Source of the DNA: JAPPLB01 sp965218555
GTDB lineage: Bacteria; Acidobacteriota; Terriglobia; Bryobacterales; UBA6623
DNA length: 64,000 nucleotides
Assembly (NCBI GenBank): GCA_965218555.1
Contig: OZ244625.1
Span: 3,100,001-3,164,000, forward strand
Direction of reading: 5' to 3'
Of the stretch, positions 16,448 through 25,155 are shown one piece after another. A program made the translations under genes and the position numbers. The notes beneath the pieces are model-generated. The model made no database searches and was not told the DNA's origin. It saw only the letters and a list, made by a program, of their open reading frames with translations. Positions within the stretch are counted from its first letter, which is position 1; each line of letters begins with the position of its first letter.

Positions 16448-18127
16448 ATGTTGCGCCTTTGCGCATTGCTGCTGCTGTCGCTGCCGGCGGTCTTGGCCGA
16501 TACGGCCGTGGAAGTGTTGACTCCGCGCTTTCGGGTCGTTACGCAGATGTCTGCGGAAACGGCTCTTCAGGCGGCTGACCATCTCGAGATGGCGCACGTT
16601 TCTCTGCGAGCCCTGGGCATACCCCTGCCGGCGGTCGGCCACGAACCCATCCCGATCCTGCTGGTGCCCGATCGAGAGCGCCTGGAAACGCTGTTTCCCG
16701 CCTCCATTGCCTACCCCGGTTCCGCTCGTGGGTTCTTTCAGACGGGCGTGGACCGCGACTACATCGTCCTTTCCTGGGATCCCTCCGAAACCGCGCGTGT
16801 GGCTTTGGCGCACGAGTACGTGCATTGGATCTTCCGTGATCAGAGCAGGCCGCTGTGGTACCGCGAAGGCTTGGCCGAGTACTTCTCCCGCTCGAGCCCG
16901 CTGAACAACGGCGCGGCCTTCGGTGCGCCCGTACCCGTCTTCCTACAGGAGCTGCAGAACGAAGATTGGATTCCGCTTCCGAGGCTCTTGACGGCGAACC
17001 GTGAGGCCGAGATGGTGGCGCATCCGGCTTTTTACGCGCAGTGCTGGTTGATACTGCACCATCAAGCGGCGATCGTCGGCTCCGGCGAGGTGTGGCGCTA
17101 CGAGAACCTTGAGCGGCTAGTGGCGAGCGAAGACTCGGCAGACTTGGAGACACGGCTGAGGGCGCACTTGGATGACTTGATCTCGAATCCGCCGTCGCCG
17201 ACCACGGTAGGCTTCACGTCGCTGGACCGCGCATCGTTCGCGGTGCGTTCACTCGGTGAGTGGGAATGGCCTTCCCATGTCAGTGATGTCTGGCGAGAGG
17301 CTCGGGCCTGGGAAATGGCGGAAGACGAACTTCGGCGTCTTGAACATGCCTATCCGGAGCTTCCCGAGCCCAGTGAGATCCTCGGTGCGCTCCAAATGGA
17401 CCGCTACGACTACGCCGACGCCGAGCAGACCCTCGCCCGGGCCGTCGCCAATGGGTCGAGCAATCCGCGCACCCATCACCGCTACGCCCTGCTGTTGTTG
17501 AGGCCGGTCGATGGTAAGAAGGACGCTCAGCGGCGTAGAGCGGCGCTGGCTCTTCACCACGCGGACAAAGCTCTTGCCTGGCAACCGGATGAGCCTTCCT
17601 ATTTGCTGACGCGCGTGCAGGCTTTGGGCCTGCTCGGTGAATGGATGGCGGCGGCCGACGGTTTGGCGGACCTTGCGTTGCATCCCGAGTGGCGCGAACG
17701 CGCCGACAAGGAATTCGAAGTACTGGCGCTTCGACGCCGCCGGCACGCGATGAGTATCCCTCAACCTCGCATCGACCCGGCCGAACTGAGTTTGGAGTTG
17801 GGATTTCTACGAACGGAGCCGGGTCCCCTTGCCCGGCCTCCGGCGGCCAAGAAGAAGGAGACGTGGCCACCGGAGGGCACCGTTCTGCTGTATGGTCACA
17901 TCGTCAAAGTCGAGTGCGGCGCCGACGAGAAGCTGGTGACGGTGAGAACGCCGCGCTGGAGCATGCGGCTACGGGAGCGGGCGGACACGCCGGCTGCGTT
18001 GCATGACGCTCCGAAGGGTTGGCGATCGCTACCCTGTGACGCCGGGGGATGGGAAGTGAACGTCGTCTACAAGCCGACTCTCAAAGACCGCAAAGTGCGC
18101 GGTGAGTTGGTGGCGGTCGTTTTCTGA
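16448..18127 (+). CDS. Exported HEXXH peptidase-like protein with TPR-type repeats
   Basis: 559 residues. The ATG at 16448 is preferred because a signal peptide starts there (LRLCALLLLSLPAVLA); an ATG 30 bp upstream is in frame. A zinc-protease motif HEYVH lies at about 122-126, followed by WYREGLAEYF, which supplies the downstream acidic ligand typical of gluzincins in the peptidase MA/DUF1570 group. Residues from about 270 to 430 form helical TPR-like repeats (YDYADAEQTLARAVA, KALAWQPDEPSYLL). A beta-rich C-terminal tail follows. It probably acts in the periplasm. Its substrate is unknown and no partner gene is evident; the next gene starts 52 bp downstream. Confidence 0.8.
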   Translation: MLRLCALLLLSLPAVLADTAVEVLTPRFRVVTQMSAETALQAADHLEMAHVSLRALGIPLPAVGHEPIPILLVPDRERLETLFPASIAYPGSARGFFQTGVDRDYIVLSWDPSETARVALAHEYVHWIFRDQSRPLWYREGLAEYFSRSSPLNNGAAFGAPVPVFLQELQNEDWIPLPRLLTANREAEMVAHPAFYAQCWLILHHQAAIVGSGEVWRYENLERLVASEDSADLETRLRAHLDDLISNPPSPTTVGFTSLDRASFAVRSLGEWEWPSHVSDVWREARAWEMAEDELRRLEHAYPELPEPSEILGALQMDRYDYADAEQTLARAVANGSSNPRTHHRYALLLLRPVDGKKDAQRRRAALALHHADKALAWQPDEPSYLLTRVQALGLLGEWMAAADGLADLALHPEWRERADKEFEVLALRRRRHAMSIPQPRIDPAELSLELGFLRTEPGPLARPPAAKKKETWPPEGTVLLYGHIVKVECGADEKLVTVRTPRWSMRLRERADTPAALHDAPKGWRSLPCDAGGWEVNVVYKPTLKDRKVRGELVAVVF

Positions 18128-18179
18128 GACGGCGCTCGGTCGCAGTCCAACGCCGATGACAGGCTAGACGGATCGGACA

Positions 18180-18731
18180 ATGGCGTTTCCCAAGAGCTAC
18201 GCGGAGTGGTCGGCGCGCTGGCGTGCCGCGGCCGGTTTCCTGGTGGCCGCCGCGTTCCTGCTCCTGGCTCGCCCGACGCAGGTGTCCCTGGCCGTGGGCC
18301 TCGCTGTGGGTGTCGCCGGCATAGGTCTCAGGGCTTGGGCCGCCGGGCACTTGGCGAAATACGAAAGTCTGGCGGTATCAGGGCCCTTCGCTCATACTCG
18401 GAACCCGCTCTATCTGGGTACGCTGCTGGTCGGGATCGGATTTGCCGCGGCGGGCGCCCACGCCGGCATCGCAGTCCTGCTCGTTGCGTTCTTCGTGCTC
18501 TTTTATCTGCCGGCGATTGAGGAAGAAGAAGGCTACCTGCTGGGGAAGTTTCCCGGCTACAGCGAGTATCGGGAGCGGGTCCCTCGCTTGTGGCCGAAAT
18601 GGAGTCCGCAGTACCCGGCGACAGGGGCGTTCCAATTCCGGCTCTACGCCCGCAATCGCGAATACCAGGCGCTTGCCGGATTCCTCCTGGGCATGGCGGT
18701 CCTGGCCGCCAAGAGCTGCTGTCTGCCCTGA
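18180..18731 (+). CDS. Isoprenylcysteine carboxyl methyltransferase (ICMT)-like membrane methyltransferase
   Basis: 183 residues with four or five hydrophobic segments. The conserved core GPFAHTRNPLYLG followed by LPAIEEEEGYLLGKFPGY and YRERVPR matches the ICMT/PEMT-like family, where the RNPxY and EExxL...Y motifs bind S-adenosylmethionine and the head group. Bacterial members methylate small lipids or unknown acceptors at the inner membrane. It sits in a run of plus-strand genes 48 bp before the SDR start, which may form an operon. The substrate is not predictable from sequence. Confidence 0.8.
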   Translation: MAFPKSYAEWSARWRAAAGFLVAAAFLLLARPTQVSLAVGLAVGVAGIGLRAWAAGHLAKYESLAVSGPFAHTRNPLYLGTLLVGIGFAAAGAHAGIAVLLVAFFVLFYLPAIEEEEGYLLGKFPGYSEYRERVPRLWPKWSPQYPATGAFQFRLYARNREYQALAGFLLGMAVLAAKSCCLP

Positions 18732-18778
18732 CAGGCTGTGCTACAGTCTATCGTTCGAAGCGGATGGTAGGAGGTCGT

Positions 18779-19537
18779 GTGAGTGCAGCCTCTCTTACAG
18801 GGCGTGTCGCCGTGGTTACCGGCGCCAGCAAGGGCCTGGGCCGACAGATCGCGGTGTCGCTGGCGGCCGCCGGGGCGGCGGTCGCGCTCGTCGCGCGCAG
18901 CAAGAGTCTCTTGAATGAAGTCGCGGCGGGCATCACCGCGGGCGGCGGCAAGGCCGAAGCGATCGTGGCGGATGTCAGCGACGAGGTCGCTGTCGCCGAT
19001 GCCGCGGAGCGCGTCTCGGAACGGCTGGGGGCTTGCGACATCCTTGTCAACAACGCCGGCATCAACAACCGCAAGGCCGTCGATTCGTTCTCGACGGACG
19101 AGTGGAACGAGATTGTCGGCATCAACCTCACCGCGCCGTTCCTGATGTGCCGAGAATTCGTTCCCGGGATGAAGGAGAAACGCTGGGGCCGCATCATCAA
19201 CATGACGTCGATCATGTCGCACGTCTCGATACCCTTGCGCACCGGCTACAGCGCGACGAAGGCCGGCCTGCTCGGCATGACGAAAGCGCTTGCCCTGGAA
19301 CTGGCACCCTACAACATTACCGCCAACGGCATCAGCCCCGGACCGTTCGCCACCGAGATGAACAAGCCCATCCTTGATGACCCCGAGCGCAATGCGCAGT
19401 TTCTTTCGCGGATTCCGGCCGGGCGTTGGGGCAAAGTCGAGGAGGTCGGTTCACTGGCCGTGTACCTGTGCTCCGAGGAAGCCGGGTTCATCACCGGGAC
19501 CGACATCGTGATCGACGGCGGCTGGATCGCGCAGTAA
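18779..19537 (+). CDS. SDR-family oxidoreductase (FabG/gluconate 5-dehydrogenase-like)
   Basis: 252 residues from a GTG start at 18779. AGGAGG at 18769-18774 sits four bases before it; the earlier ATG at 18764 would place this ribosome-binding site inside the gene, so GTG is preferred. Classical SDR motifs are all present: VTGASKGLG (cofactor loop), NNAGINNR, a catalytic Ser in MTSIMSH, YSATKAG (Tyr-x3-Lys) and a C-terminal IDGGW. It would reduce a carbonyl or oxidise a sugar alcohol with NAD(P)H in the cytoplasm. It is followed by pta after 49 bp. Confidence 0.9.
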   Translation: MSAASLTGRVAVVTGASKGLGRQIAVSLAAAGAAVALVARSKSLLNEVAAGITAGGGKAEAIVADVSDEVAVADAAERVSERLGACDILVNNAGINNRKAVDSFSTDEWNEIVGINLTAPFLMCREFVPGMKEKRWGRIINMTSIMSHVSIPLRTGYSATKAGLLGMTKALALELAPYNITANGISPGPFATEMNKPILDDPERNAQFLSRIPAGRWGKVEEVGSLAVYLCSEEAGFITGTDIVIDGGWIAQ

Positions 19538-19586
19538 GCGCGTCGGGCTTATCCGCCACCTGTTTCCGTCCGCGCTGTAATCAGTC

Positions 19587-20555
19587 ATGCGAGTTTTCCT
19601 CAACGATCTGATCGCTCGAGCGCGGCTTGCCAACAAGCGCATCGTCTTCCCGGAAGGTGACGACGAGCGTGTGATCCACGCTGCCGAGCGGCTGGCGCGA
19701 GACACCGTGGTCAGGCCCGTCGTGGTGGGTCGCTCGGCGGGCCCGGAGCATGGCGTCGAATGGGTAGATCCGGAGCGCAGCCCCAAACGCGAGGCCTACG
19801 CCGGCCTTTATCAAGATCTCAGGAAAGCGAAGGGCGTCAGGCGCCAGGAGGCGCGCGCGACCGCCGGAAGACCGCTCTATTTCGCCTCGCTGATGCTGGC
19901 CAACGGCGATGTGGACGGCATGGTCGGCGGTGCGAACAACACCACTGCCGAGACCCTGCGGGCGGCGATCCGGTGCCTGGGGCTGAAGCCGGGCATCCGC
20001 CTCGTGTCCAGTTTCATGCTTCTTGTCCACCCCGAGCAGCAGCACGGCAGCCGCGGGGTGCTGGTCTTCGCCGACGCCGCCGTGGTGCCCGAACCCAGCG
20101 CCGGCCAACTGGCGGATATAGCCATTGCCACCGCGGAGAACAGCCGCCGTTTCCTCGTCGACGAGCCCCGCTTGGCGTTGCTGTCGTTCTCGACCAAGGG
20201 CAGCGCAAGGCATCCGCTGGCCGAGAAGGTCGCGGAGGCTTGTCGCATCATCCGCGAACGAGCTCCTGATCTCACCATCGACGGCGAGTTGCAGGCCGAC
20301 GCCGCCCTTGTCGAAAGCGTCGCTGCCCGCAAAGCGCCCGGTTCGCCCGTCGCCGGACGGGCCAACGTGCTGATCTTTCCCGATCTCAATTCCGCCAATA
20401 TCGGCTATAAGCTCGCCGAGCGGCTCGGTGGAGCGAAATCACTGGGGCCGTTTCTCCAGGGGCTCTCCAAGCCCGCCAACGACCTCTCTCGCGGCTGCTC
20501 CGCCGACGACATTTACTACATCGCCGCGATCACGGCCCTGCAGGCCCACGGATAG
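19587..20555 (+). CDS. pta: Phosphate acetyltransferase
   Basis: 322 residues, the size of the short single-domain Pta. Features include RIVFPEGDDERV at the N-terminus, DGMVGGANNTTAET, SSFMLL, ADAAVVPEP, and FSTKGSARHP. The C-terminal FPDLNSANIGYK is the family's strongest signature. It interconverts acetyl-CoA and acetyl phosphate. No acetate kinase gene is adjacent. A phosphate butyryltransferase is possible on family grounds but the motif set favours acetyl. Confidence 0.9.
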   Translation: MRVFLNDLIARARLANKRIVFPEGDDERVIHAAERLARDTVVRPVVVGRSAGPEHGVEWVDPERSPKREAYAGLYQDLRKAKGVRRQEARATAGRPLYFASLMLANGDVDGMVGGANNTTAETLRAAIRCLGLKPGIRLVSSFMLLVHPEQQHGSRGVLVFADAAVVPEPSAGQLADIAIATAENSRRFLVDEPRLALLSFSTKGSARHPLAEKVAEACRIIRERAPDLTIDGELQADAALVESVAARKAPGSPVAGRANVLIFPDLNSANIGYKLAERLGGAKSLGPFLQGLSKPANDLSRGCSADDIYYIAAITALQAHG

Positions 20556-20580
20556 CCTGCATTGGGCCGGAGCCGTACGT

Positions 20581-21447
20581 TCAACGGTCGAATCTGAACC
20601 GAACTTCCCGGCGGGGGAGTGAGTGCCACCAGGTCTGGAAGTCATCCGGGGCATGAATCTCAGGGTTGAGGATACGGGCGTGAAGGGTGACTGTGAGCGG
20701 GTCCTGATCGAAGGGATATGGGTCGATGGCTACTCTACATTCGCTCGCCGGGTGGACGCTGAGTGAGATTCGATCGTTCCAACTCGTGCGAGGAATGTCG
20801 CGGAGAGTTCGCTCCTTGTCTCCGCCGAAGCAGAGGTGGAGCGAGAGGGCGTCGCAGAGTTGCAGAAGGCGGATGTAGGGGCGCAGGTGCCACGGCTCGA
20901 CAGCGGCGGCCCATTCGGGATCGCCCTTGATGCGATCGACGAGCAGCTCCTGCAGGGCGTGCTGTTCGGCAACGAACTGCTTGGCTTCTTCGAGATCTTC
21001 GCCTTCCGGCGAGGGCCAGTCAGCGGGGCTGCCGAAGAGCGGGTGGAGGAATGCGGATGTATCCTCGGCTTGCACGCGGGGCGCCTGCAGCCAGTAGGCA
21101 TGCAAGCTGATGAGTAGCGCGACGTAGGGATGGCTCTCCCGGAAGCGGGGTACGCCCAGGCGCCAGCGTTGGAGACCGTCGGACTGCTTGAGGCTCGTCA
21201 GATCCAAGGGGAGGCCGTCTGAAGGGTCGATCTGAGGGTTGGCCTCCCATTCCCACCAACCGTTGTCGTGCTCGGCGACGGCAAGGACGGTTTCGGCTCG
21301 CAGCCGTTCTGGGTCGTAAAAGGGTGCGTACCGGCCGGGGCGGACAAATTCGTCGTTGCCCCAGTGAGCGGCCAGGTAGCCGGCGGCCGCGGCGTGGCCG
21401 GGCTGCGAGATACACCAGAGTTCTTCGCCGACCGTGCGCTTCAGCAT
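20581..21447 (-). CDS. DUF3891 family protein
   Basis: 288 residues, cytoplasmic, no signal peptide. It begins MLKRTVGEELWCISQPGHA and contains LAVAEHDNGWWEWE, the conserved HDxGW motif of DUF3891, with LISLHAYWL and LLQLCDALSLHLC further on. Spaced His/Asp residues in helices suggest an HD-like metal site, but no activity has been established for the family. It is convergent with pta (25 bp apart) and lies 20 bp downstream of the xylose-isomerase-like gene, so those two probably form a transcription unit. Confidence 0.85.
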   Translation of the reverse strand: MLKRTVGEELWCISQPGHAAAAGYLAAHWGNDEFVRPGRYAPFYDPERLRAETVLAVAEHDNGWWEWEANPQIDPSDGLPLDLTSLKQSDGLQRWRLGVPRFRESHPYVALLISLHAYWLQAPRVQAEDTSAFLHPLFGSPADWPSPEGEDLEEAKQFVAEQHALQELLVDRIKGDPEWAAAVEPWHLRPYIRLLQLCDALSLHLCFGGDKERTLRDIPRTSWNDRISLSVHPASECRVAIDPYPFDQDPLTVTLHARILNPEIHAPDDFQTWWHSLPRREVRFRFDR

Positions 21448-21467
21448 TTTTCCTCCGACTCCTCCGA

Positions 21468-22700
21468 CTATCCGAAGACGCGGCCGCGGTGCTGCCCGAT
21501 CAGGATTTGGAACAGCCGGTGGGCAATGAGCTCATGGAGGCTCAGCAGTTCACGATTCGCCGCCGCAATATCGGCGGCGCTGCCCGTGCCCTCCGCGCCG
21601 CCGCCGGCTTTCAGGGCTGCGCCGGCTTCCTTGATGACGGGGTCCTCGACCGCTTCGCCCGCAATCTGCCACAGCGTGATGAAACGGTCGACGGCGGTGG
21701 GAAAGCTGATCTTGAAGACACCGTGGTTGCTCGTCGTGCGAGGCGGTTTGAAGTCGAGATTGAACGGGCCTTCGTAGCCGTGCGACCGCAGCAGGATCAA
21801 CACGTTGAGCCAATCGAGCGGATTCACCAGTCCGACTCCCAGGTCGACATCGTGCTTCAGCGGATAGCCGTCGTTGATGTCGAAGTGCCAGAGCTTTCCG
21901 CACACCAGGGCGCGAGCCAGCGCGGCGCGGCAGGCGGCGCCCCACATCAGCTCGTGCAGATATTCCGGGTTGAGACCGACCATCTCGGAGTGGGTGAGCA
22001 GGCCGCTGCTGATGAAGGCCAGCATGGCGTCGGATGTGGGCAGGATGATCTGACTGACCGGCTCGAAGGGTTTTGCTTCAAGGCAGTGCTTCAGAGTGCC
22101 GCGGCCCCGCTCTTCGGCCACCGCGATGTCGCGTGCGCAGGCGGCGTTGATCCCGTCGGCGAACCAGCGCAGCGTTTGTGTCTCGTCGATGGCGCCTTGA
22201 ATCATGTAGCCAAGGGTTCCGGGCCAGTAGACGGCGAAGCCCGCGCCAAGATCGTGACCGATATCGACAACGTTCGACAGGCGCCGCGCGGCATATGCGC
22301 GGACTTCCGGCGCCTCGGCGGCGGCGCTCGCCGCAAAAACGGGGTGATGGAATGTCTCGCAGGTGACCATCGAGCAGCCCACGCCGTTCTGCTCGAGAGC
22401 GGACCGGATCCGGTCGACAGTTTCCGCTTGGCGGTCGGTCATCAGATGGTCCGTCGGGATGACGTCGGTGTCGTGGGTCGTCCAATAGGGCACGCCGATC
22501 TCGCCGAGTGCACGGATCACTTCCTCGAAGGGGACGGCGCTGCGAGTTGGGGCGTGGAAGAGCGCCTGGCCCTCGTAGGCATAGGCCCATTGCGGTCCAC
22601 TGATGAAATATTTGCGGCGGGTTTCCGGCGGGTAGCTGCCGCCGGAGAGTTCCGTCAGGCGGTCGACGAGAGGAATTTGCTGGTCCTGAGGGATGGGCAT
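21468..22700 (-). CDS. Xylose isomerase-like TIM-barrel protein
   Basis: 410 residues. It resembles class I xylose isomerases: IGVPYWTTHDTDVIP (equivalent of the active-site HDxD region), FHHPVFAAS, YWPGTLGYM, and HFDINDGYPLKHDVDLG, which carries metal-ligand Asp residues late in the barrel, followed by FNLDFKPPR. Glu/Asp/His ligands at several strand ends are therefore kept. The true substrate may be xylose, rhamnose or another aldose. It is cytoplasmic. It shares a likely operon with the DUF3891 gene downstream. Confidence 0.78.
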   Translation of the reverse strand: MPIPQDQQIPLVDRLTELSGGSYPPETRRKYFISGPQWAYAYEGQALFHAPTRSAVPFEEVIRALGEIGVPYWTTHDTDVIPTDHLMTDRQAETVDRIRSALEQNGVGCSMVTCETFHHPVFAASAAAEAPEVRAYAARRLSNVVDIGHDLGAGFAVYWPGTLGYMIQGAIDETQTLRWFADGINAACARDIAVAEERGRGTLKHCLEAKPFEPVSQIILPTSDAMLAFISSGLLTHSEMVGLNPEYLHELMWGAACRAALARALVCGKLWHFDINDGYPLKHDVDLGVGLVNPLDWLNVLILLRSHGYEGPFNLDFKPPRTTSNHGVFKISFPTAVDRFITLWQIAGEAVEDPVIKEAGAALKAGGGAEGTGSAADIAAANRELLSLHELIAHRLFQILIGQHRGRVFG

Positions 22701-22921
22701 CCCATCAAGTAGACCCCTCCGGGGCGGCGAGCGTCAAGGTGACTCGCCAAGGCTCCGAGTACCGCGAAGCTTGTGGAGAAGGCCTGGGCCGGAATGTCTC
22801 CGGAGCGCCGATATGAAAGATGGCTTGGCGGCTCAGCAGCTTCCAGCTTTTCGACCACGGGCGGTTATTCTTGGGCCATCTCCAAGGCCTTTCATTTCAG
22901 GAGGCCAATAAATGTTTCGGG

Positions 22922-23477
22922 TTATTCGATCACCAACGTGACATTCTGCTTTCTCTTCCATAGCCACCCGAGTAGCGTGAAGCCGGTGGCGCTGGTCCCA
23001 ACGGCACTGTAAGATCCGCTGTTCCATTTCCCAGCTGTGGCGACGGTTACTACTGTAAGACCTAGGCCGACTCGACAAAACATCCTCCCGAGACGGGCTT
23101 TCTTGTTCGGTTTTAACCGGCTGAACCGCACGGCAGAGATCCGATCCGTGGGAAGGTCCTGGAGTCCACGCGGCACCGGATTGGGGCCGGTGCTGTTCTT
23201 AACCTTTGCTGTTCTTAACCTTTACCACCAGGAGGCCAACTTCGATCTCCATGACCCGGCCCCGTGCCCAACTGCCGTTCTTATAGTAGATAGCGACCCG
23301 TTTGCCGCTGAGCAGATCGCGCAACCGATCGGTCTCCGAAGTACCGACGGAAAACTCCAGTTTCTCGACGGCCTGGGCGCTGCTCGCTGCCAGCAGGAAA
23401 GCGAACAGCAACAGCACAATCAGCCGTTTCCACACGTTCACGCTGTTGCATTCGATCATCAACGAAGCATCTCCCAT
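22922..23477 (-). pseudogene. Small exported hypothetical protein split by a 16-nt tandem duplication
   Basis: The 5' frame starts at 23477 (or at the ATG 23459, with GGGAG upstream) and encodes a signal peptide (RLIVLLLFAFLLAASSAQA) and KRVAIYYKNGSWARGRVMEI before stopping at 23199. The 3' frame continues as VPRGLQDLPTDRISAVRF and KARLG, then a Gly-rich hydrophobic stretch ending VTLVIE at 22922. The break lies at an exact tandem duplication, GCTGTTCTTAACCTTT at 23192-23207 and 23208-23223. Removing one copy joins both halves in frame (VVKVKNSTGPNPVPRG). Acidobacterial exported proteins of this build are common, but the function is unknown. Confidence 0.7.
23192..23223. repeat. Exact 16-nt tandem duplication causing a frameshift
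   Basis: Two back-to-back copies of GCTGTTCTTAACCTTT. Sixteen is not a multiple of three, so the second copy shifts the frame of the small exported gene on the minus strand and brings an early stop. Confidence 0.9.
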
Positions 23478-23816
23478 AGTGCTGTCGATACTGAATCTGC
23501 GCGTGTCGATCCGTCACTATTTGCGCGCCAAGTCCTACCGCATCTCCTCCCGCAGCTTCACTCCAGCGCTCAAGATAGCAATCAGTTTACTAGTCATATG
23601 GCTCCTTGTAAATTCCTGAAAATGAAACACTAGTCGGTGCTGGGTGAGTCAATCAGCATGTAACCGGCGAAGGTCTTTGCGACTGCGTTCCAGCGGTCGA
23701 GCATGGAGAACTGGTTGCTACGACTGATCTACACCGCGCTGGCGGATCCCTGAAGGGCGCAGGGCAGTTTCGAGCCGGCGGAAACGGCCTGACCCACAAG
23801 GAAACAAATGGTTGCG
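23478..23816. other. Intergenic region without recognisable gene
   Basis: It separates the broken small gene from the 3' end of ndk. The part around 23560-23640 is AT-richer than its surroundings. I see no tRNA, hairpin terminator or supported reading frame. Confidence 0.4.
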
Positions 23817-24239
23817 CTAGCGTTCGAGTTCGAGGCGGCTGAAGAAGAAGGCGAGCTCGGCGGCGGCGGTTTCCGGGGCGTCGGAACCATGGATGGCGTT
23901 ACGTTCGATGTTGGTTCCGAACTTGCCGCGGATGGTTTCCTCCGGAGCTTCGGAAGCGTTCGTGGGACCCATCAGCTCGCGCAGGGCGCTGATGGCATTC
24001 TCACGCTCCAGAGCCATGGGTACGATCTCGCCTTCGGTCATGAACGTCACCAGCGACTCGAAGAACGGTCTTTCTCGGTGGACGGCATAGAAACCTTCCG
24101 CCTGAGCACGGCTCAGATGCATCTTCCGCATCGCCAGGATGTGGAAGCCGGCATGTTCCAACTCGGTGATGATTTCTCCGATGTGAGAAGCGCCGGTGGC
24201 ATCGGGTTTGATGATGGTGAGAGTGCGTTCAATAGCCAT
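23817..24239 (-). CDS. ndk: Nucleoside diphosphate kinase
   Basis: 140 residues, the normal length. ERTLTIIKPDA opens the protein, GFYAVHRERPFF and GPTNASEA follow, and NAIHGSDA carries the catalytic His that is transiently phosphorylated. It transfers the gamma phosphate between nucleoside triphosphates and diphosphates in the cytoplasm. It lies 45 bp downstream of sucD on the same strand, so it probably shares the sucCD transcript; succinyl-CoA synthetase and Ndk are functionally linked through nucleotide exchange. Confidence 0.96.
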   Translation of the reverse strand: MAIERTLTIIKPDATGASHIGEIITELEHAGFHILAMRKMHLSRAQAEGFYAVHRERPFFESLVTFMTEGEIVPMALERENAISALRELMGPTNASEAPEETIRGKFGTNIERNAIHGSDAPETAAAELAFFFSRLELER

Positions 24240-24284
24240 GATTCGATTCTTTCCTCGTGGCGGGCTTGTGTTGCCGAGGGAGGG

Positions 24285-25148
24285 CTACAGCAGGCCGGCG
24301 AGGGTTGCGCCCATATCCGCGGGCGTCGGCGCGACGGTGATGCCGGCGTCCTCGAGGGCGGCGACTTTCTCGCTCGCGGTTCCCTTGCCGCCGGAGATGA
24401 TGGCGCCCGCGTGGCCCATGCGGCGTCCCGGGGGCGCGGTACGGCCGGCGATGAATGCGGCCACAGGCTTGGTGAAGTGCTCCTTGATGAATGCGGCGGC
24501 TTCCTCTTCCGCGGTTCCACCGATTTCGCCGATCATGATGACGGCGTGCGTGTCGGGGTCTTCGTTGTAAAGCTTGAACACATCGATGAAATTGGTTCCG
24601 ATGATCGGGTCGCCGCCGATGCCCACGCAGGTGGACTGGCCGATCCCGAGCACCGAAAGCTGTCCTACGGCTTCGTAGGTCAACGTTCCGGAGCGCGAAA
24701 CCACGCCGACATTCCCCTGTTTGTGGATGTAGCCCGGCATGATGCCCAACTTCGACTTGCCGGGGGAGATGAGTCCCGGACAGTTGGGTCCGATCAGGCG
24801 GGTCTTGCTTCCCCTGAGAGCGAAACTGACCTTGACGAGGTCTTGCGCGGGAATGCCCTCGGTGACGCAGACAACGAGTTCCAGACCTCCGTCCGCGGCC
24901 TCGATGATGGCGTCCGCCGCGCCGGCGGCCGGGACGAAGACGATCGAGGCCGTCGGTTGAGCCGCCTCCACTGCCTCGCGCATGGTGTTGAAGATCGGCG
25001 TGCCGTCCTTCTCGCCGCCACCCTTGCCGGGGTGCACCGCGCCGACGATCTTCGCGCCGTACTCCTTGCACTGTTGCGAGTGGAACGCGCCCGCGCGTCC
25101 GAAGCCCTGTACAACGATTCGGGTGTTTTCGTCGAGAAGGATGCTCAT
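24285..25148 (-). CDS. sucD: Succinate-CoA ligase, alpha subunit (ADP-forming)
   Basis: 287 residues. The CoA-binding Rossmann part has IVVQGFGRAGAFHS, and KTRLIGPNCPGLISPG is the conserved central motif. GRRMGHAGAIISGGKG includes the active-site His that is phosphorylated during the reaction. With SucC it makes ATP from succinyl-CoA in the TCA cycle. sucC ends eight bases before this ATG, consistent with a tight operon sucC-sucD-ndk. Confidence 0.96.
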   Translation of the reverse strand: MSILLDENTRIVVQGFGRAGAFHSQQCKEYGAKIVGAVHPGKGGGEKDGTPIFNTMREAVEAAQPTASIVFVPAAGAADAIIEAADGGLELVVCVTEGIPAQDLVKVSFALRGSKTRLIGPNCPGLISPGKSKLGIMPGYIHKQGNVGVVSRSGTLTYEAVGQLSVLGIGQSTCVGIGGDPIIGTNFIDVFKLYNEDPDTHAVIMIGEIGGTAEEEAAAFIKEHFTKPVAAFIAGRTAPPGRRMGHAGAIISGGKGTASEKVAALEDAGITVAPTPADMGATLAGLL

Positions 25149-25155
25149 GCTCGGT

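Noticed and set aside
21324..22712. 462-codon plus-strand frame
   Set aside because: It lies entirely opposite the xylose-isomerase-like gene and the DUF3891 start and has no protein-family motifs.
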